A DNA stretch of 64,000 nt, taken from NCBI RefSeq assembly GCF_012927205.1, contig NZ_JABBGC010000001.1, forward strand, positions 2,046,001 to 2,110,000, written 5' to 3'. The notes beneath the pieces were generated by a model. It was not told the origin of the DNA. It did no database searches and saw only the letters and a list, made by a program, of their open reading frames with translations. Position 1 is the stretch's first letter. The number at the start of each line of letters is the position of its first letter. Source of the DNA: Chitinophaga fulva (GTDB lineage: Bacteria; Bacteroidota; Bacteroidia; Chitinophagales; Chitinophagaceae). Both the position numbers and the translations under genes were made by a program. Shown piece by piece: positions 63,549-64,000 of this stretch.

Positions 63549-64000
63549 ATGACACCGCAAAATTATCCCGGGGCACAAGCCCTGTTAGAAAAATTTCATG
63601 CAGGGAAATGCACCCCTGAAGAACTGGCGGTCCTGGACAAATGGTATAACAGTCTGGGAGCGGGAACACCTGTCGACCTGGAAGGACTGGAAGCAGACCT
63701 CCGGCGGCAACAGTTCCTGGCCAACTTCCGTGGCACCCTGTCAGCGGATCATGCCTCCGGGATGGACCCCGTGGATACCAGGCATCAACAACAATTCGTG
63801 ACCGGCTACCGCAGCTCACTACCTGCGGACCACACCTCCGGACAAAAACCTGCGGCTACCGGACCTGAACCACAACGTAGCCCAGGGCTTCAGCCCTGGG
63901 ATTGGCAACGATGGGCCGCCGCGGCCAGTATCGTATTATTAGCCGGTACGGGTTGGTTATGGCGGCAACAAACAGGTAAACAGCACCAATCGCCTGCACT
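63549..64000 (+). CDS. FecR-type anti-sigma factor, 5' part (runs off the window)
   Basis: 150 codons from the ATG at 63549 to the window edge. N-terminal anti-sigma region (LLEKFHAGKCTPEELAVLDKWYNSL), then an unusual Pro/Gly/Asp-rich linker, then the TM helix WAAAASIVLLAGTGWLWRQQ; the FecR domain lies outside. The linker contains two similar 12-residue units (GTLSADHASGMD and SSLPADHTSGQK) and a palindromic repeat translated as RSPGLQPWDW directly before the TM helix. This makes the cytoplasmic linker probably longer than in usual FecR proteins. Confidence 0.88.
   Translation, partial: MTPQNYPGAQALLEKFHAGKCTPEELAVLDKWYNSLGAGTPVDLEGLEADLRRQQFLANFRGTLSADHASGMDPVDTRHQQQFVTGYRSSLPADHTSGQKPAATGPEPQRSPGLQPWDWQRWAAAASIVLLAGTGWLWRQQTGKQHQSPA
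63877..63900. repeat. Short palindromic repeat, copy 2, inside the FecR gene
   Basis: gtag followed by cccagggct-tc-agccctggg, a perfect 9-bp stem. Shares GTAGCCCAGG, the CTT/TTA centre and CCTGG with the intergenic copy at 290-313. Confidence 0.75.

Noticed and set aside
1..64000. CRISPR array, insertion sequence, prophage or rRNA operon
   Set aside because: No regularly spaced repeats, transposase, integrase or phage structural genes, or rRNA sequence seen on either strand.

Overview
The window looks like a chromosomal stretch of a Bacteroidota, most likely a Chitinophagaceae (Chitinophaga-like) genome. The reasons are a SusC/SusD pair, several TonB-dependent receptors with carboxypeptidase-regulatory-like N-termini, an ECF sigma/FecR pair, a type IX secretion (T9SS) sorting-domain fragment, Bacteroidota-type -7 elements (TAnnTTTG), many small exported proteins with an AQ-type signal peptidase site, and intrinsic terminators between nearly all transcription units. 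No phage, insertion sequence, rRNA or CRISPR array is visible.

Region 1 (1-14.7 kb) is mixed housekeeping and exported enzymes. It holds a cut-off archaemetzincin-like gene, two paralogous HExxH putative metalloproteases (449 and 11964), a FkbM-type methyltransferase, two Crp/Fnr-type regulators, a metallo-beta-lactamase-fold hydrolase, an erythromycin-esterase-like protein, an NTF2-like protein, a large MscS channel and a DUF2911/TPR protein.

Region 2 (14.7-32.4 kb) is one long plus-strand exopolysaccharide operon of Wzx/Wzy type: WecG/TagA transferase, outer-membrane export lipoprotein, Wzc-like co-polymerase/tyrosine kinase, a beta-barrel protein, Wzx flippase, pyruvyl transferase, FkbM methyltransferase, acyltransferase, Wzy polymerase and six GT4/GT2 glycosyltransferases. 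Many genes overlap by 1-13 bp, so translation is probably coupled. A priming phosphoglycosyl transferase is not in the window.

Region 3 (32.4-37.6 kb) is the accessory part. It contains an orphan C-terminal T9SS sorting domain, a 52-residue peptide that looks like an undetected class I lanthipeptide precursor without any modification enzyme nearby, and a two-gene cassette (AAA ATPase fused to a PD-(D/E)XK-like domain, plus a SWIM zinc-finger protein). The cassette lies between two 49-bp direct repeats that differ at one base. The right repeat overlaps the 3' end of tRNA-Asp(GTC), which suggests a past integration event at this tRNA.

Region 4 (37.6-64 kb) begins with a glutamyl-Q-tRNA(Asp) synthetase gene divergent from tRNA-Asp, its presumed substrate. 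The synthetase frame has no ATG/GTG/TTG start ahead of its ATP-binding motif. Then follow an AraC-type membrane regulator, a TonB receptor with a Ca2+-dependent phosphoinositide phospholipase C, a ROK regulator, a bestrophin, a universal stress protein, a two-component system, a patatin, an AHSA1 protein, a response regulator upstream of SusC/SusD, a DUF4397 lipoprotein, an esterase, an Ntn hydrolase, a flavin monooxygenase and an ECF sigma/FecR pair cut by the window end. A short palindromic repeat occurs at both ends of the window; the right copy is read in frame inside the FecR coding sequence.
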